Shown one piece after another: positions 6,780-8,525 of a stretch of 8,525 nucleotides of DNA. The first letter of the stretch is position 1. Every line of letters starts with the position of its first letter. The notes under the pieces are model-generated. The model did not search any database and had not been told where the DNA came from. It was given only the letters and a program-made list of their open reading frames with translations. The stretch lies in the NCBI GenBank assembly GCA_900552195.1, contig URYO01000043.1, forward strand, positions 1 to 8,525, in the 5' to 3' direction. The DNA comes from an uncultured Sutterella sp. GTDB lineage: Bacteria > Pseudomonadota > Gammaproteobacteria > Burkholderiales > Burkholderiaceae_F. A program made the translations under genes and the position numbers.

Positions 6780-8435
6780 ATGCTCTGTTCACTGAATATT
6801 CGCGACTTTGTCATTGTTGACAAACTTGATTTGGAATTTTCAGACGGTTTTACTGCACTGACCGGTGAGACCGGCGCAGGCAAATCGATCCTCATTGACG
6901 CACTTCAGCTTCTTTTCGGTGCTCGCTCCGATCCGGAAGTTATTCGTGCCGGCGCCCAAAAGTCCGACCTTACAGCCTGCTTTACGATCAACGACAAGAT
7001 CAAAAACTGGCTTGAAGAGCGTGAACTTACCGGTGTCAACGGCGAGCTGGTTTTAAGAAGAACTCTGGATATCAAGGGCCGAAGCCGTTCTTGGATCAAC
7101 GGCACACCGTGCTCACTGTCCCAGTTAAAAGAACTCAGCCATATGTTGGTCGTCGTTCACGGTCAGCATGCGCACCAATCTCTGCTTCGCAAAGGTTCTC
7201 AGCTCGAAATGCTGGATGCCTACTCTGGTCTTCGTCCTCAGGTCGATGCCGTTCGTTCCGCCTGGACGCAGTGGCGCGAAGCTCAAAAGACTTTAGAAGA
7301 AGCGCGCGAAAGACAAGCGTTTAATCAAGCCGAACTCGAACGCATGAAATGGTTCTTAGAAGATATGAAAGAGCTTTCTCCAGTCAAAGGGGAATGGGCT
7401 CGCATCAACGAAGAACACACGCGCCTTTCTCGTTACAACGATATTATTGATTCATGCCAGAAAGCTCGAGAAGCGCTGACTGAAGCCGATTTCAGCGCAT
7501 TGGAGCTTGTCGACTCCGCAATCAGCGCCATCGGCGATGTGTCGGACGTGGATGCCAAACTCGAGAAAATTTACACACAGCTCAACGATGCTCGTGAGAT
7601 CATTGACTCCGCTTCCGACGATGTTGAGCACTATCTTGACCGTACGGACTTTGATGAAGGCCGTTTCGAAGAACTCGATCAAAGGATCAACCTTTATCTC
7701 GAGCTGGCTCGCAAATATCACATTGAACCGGATGAACTTTATGCAGAGATGCAGAAGGTCACCGAGAAGGCCGCCGAGATGGAAGGACTGAGCGATCTGA
7801 CGGCGCTCTTTAACAAAGCGCACGAAGCAAAAACTCAGTACGACAAACTTGCCGGAGAACTCTCTAAAGAACGTAAAAAGGGTGCACTGAAGATGCAAAA
7901 GAGCATCACCGATGTCATGCAGACGCTGGCAATGGCAGGCGGCTCTTTTGAAGTTGCGGTGACGCCGGCAGATGCGCCCTCTTCCGTCGGTATCGACCAC
8001 TGTGAATTCCTCGTTGCCGGCCACGCCGGCGTGCCGCGCAGATCTCTTTCCAAAGTTGCGTCCGGCGGTGAATTGGCGCGTATCAGTCTTGCGATCGCGG
8101 TTACCGATACGATGACTGCCACCGTCGATACCCTGATCTTTGACGAAGTGGATTCCGGCATCGGCGGAGCAGTTGCCGAAACGGTCGGGCGTCTGCTGGC
8201 TCAGCTCGGCGAGCATCAGCAGGTTCTCTGTGTTACGCATCTTCCTCAGGTTGCGAGCTGCGCTTCGCATCACTTCAAGATTGAGAAGAAAGCCGCAGCT
8301 GAGGGCGAAGCTCCGGTCTCCAATGTTTATCCGCTCAGTGAAGATCAGAGAGTTAGAGAAATTGCCCGTATGCTCGGCGGCTTGACGATTACACAGAAGA
8401 CGCTGGACCACGCCAGAGAGATGCTAAGGCGGTAA
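6780..8435 (+). CDS. recN: DNA repair protein RecN (SMC-like ATPase)
   Basis: RecN is an SMC-related ATPase that acts early in recombinational repair of double-strand breaks, bridging DNA and working with RecA on the nucleoid. The 551 residues match the family (E. coli 553). The Walker A motif GETGAGKS is at 29-36. A middle region of about 160-380 is rich in Glu, Lys, Ala and Leu heptads and forms the short coiled coil. The ABC signature SGGELARI is at 428-435, and Walker B LIFDE ends with Asp455-Glu456, followed by the D-loop SGIGG and the switch-His segment VTHLPQVA. All ATPase motifs are present, so it appears functional. The ATG lies 6 bases after the nadK stop with no clear Shine-Dalgarno, suggesting coupling to nadK translation. 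I saw no evident LexA box upstream of the gene, so SOS control, if any, would act on the operon promoter. Confidence 0.97.
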   Translation: MLCSLNIRDFVIVDKLDLEFSDGFTALTGETGAGKSILIDALQLLFGARSDPEVIRAGAQKSDLTACFTINDKIKNWLEERELTGVNGELVLRRTLDIKGRSRSWINGTPCSLSQLKELSHMLVVVHGQHAHQSLLRKGSQLEMLDAYSGLRPQVDAVRSAWTQWREAQKTLEEARERQAFNQAELERMKWFLEDMKELSPVKGEWARINEEHTRLSRYNDIIDSCQKAREALTEADFSALELVDSAISAIGDVSDVDAKLEKIYTQLNDAREIIDSASDDVEHYLDRTDFDEGRFEELDQRINLYLELARKYHIEPDELYAEMQKVTEKAAEMEGLSDLTALFNKAHEAKTQYDKLAGELSKERKKGALKMQKSITDVMQTLAMAGGSFEVAVTPADAPSSVGIDHCEFLVAGHAGVPRRSLSKVASGGELARISLAIAVTDTMTATVDTLIFDEVDSGIGGAVAETVGRLLAQLGEHQQVLCVTHLPQVASCASHHFKIEKKAAAEGEAPVSNVYPLSEDQRVREIARMLGGLTITQKTLDHAREMLRR

Positions 8436-8457
8436 TCCATCTGCCTTCTATCGAGTA

Positions 8458-8485
8458 GGGTTTCGCTGATTTCCAGCGAACACCC
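8458..8485 (+). terminator. Hairpin after recN, possible weak terminator
   Basis: GGGT-TTCGCTG (8458-8468) pairs with CAGCGAA-ACCC (8474-8480 and 8482-8485) around a 5-base loop, with C8481 bulged, making an 11-bp stem 22 bases after the recN stop. There is no T-run after it, so it may be an RNA-stabilising or Rho-assisted element and not a classic intrinsic terminator. Confidence 0.45.
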
Positions 8486-8525
8486 TCTCACACCGCTGCC
8501 CATACCGGTCTGGTAGGCCAAGTCA
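8486..8525. other. Gene-free right edge
   Basis: The last 40 bases hold no supported start, coding match or RNA structure; the next gene must begin outside the window. Confidence 0.5.

Noticed and set aside
7452..8411. 319-codon minus-strand open frame opposite recN
   Set aside because: It lies entirely within the ATPase and coiled-coil coding part of recN, has a low-complexity Phe/Arg/His-rich composition typical of antisense frames, and no supporting motif.
8504..8516. Short inverted repeat TACC...GGTA near the right edge
   Set aside because: A 4-bp stem is expected by chance, and no flanking context is visible before the window ends.

Overview
The window looks like a chromosomal segment of a gut-type betaproteobacterium, most likely in Burkholderiales near Sutterella or Parasutterella. 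This rests on roughly balanced base composition, a DMSO-reductase-family anaerobic respiration module, a proteobacterial FabI, and a nadK-recN pair. The taxonomic guess is inference from gene content and was not tested. Every complete gene lies on the + strand.

Left edge (1 to about 186): this stretch is not ordinary. The minus strand of roughly 1-79 encodes a piece of thiazole synthase ThiG. From about position 118 rightward the + strand encodes a molybdopterin oxidoreductase that has lost its N-terminus. Two unrelated, oppositely oriented genes are both broken within about 40-80 bases, so this is either a real rearrangement breakpoint or an assembly/amplification chimera.

Respiratory module (about 118-3804): a DmsA-like molybdenum catalytic subunit (5'-truncated), a DmsB-like subunit with four 4Fe-4S clusters, and a TorD/DmsD-family chaperone. 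They are tightly packed and end at a strong intrinsic terminator (3821-3857). The intact module would reduce an unidentified terminal acceptor: electrons pass through the DmsB-like clusters to the Mo-bis-pterin centre, and the TorD-like protein assists cofactor loading and Tat export. No DmsC-type membrane anchor is present between or after these genes.

Housekeeping operon (3986-8435): after a 181-base intergenic gap come fabI (enoyl-ACP reductase), a small DUF423 membrane protein, an unrecognised 231-residue soluble protein, nadK (NAD kinase) and recN (SMC-like DNA repair ATPase). Gaps are 9, 25, 3 and 6 bases, so they are probably co-transcribed. A hairpin without a T-run follows recN, and the last 90 bases hold no gene I can support.

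I found no tRNA, rRNA, CRISPR array, insertion sequence or riboswitch. The most noteworthy items are the thiG/oxidoreductase junction and the uncharacterised gene just before nadK. I see no convincing evidence for a wholly new biological system.
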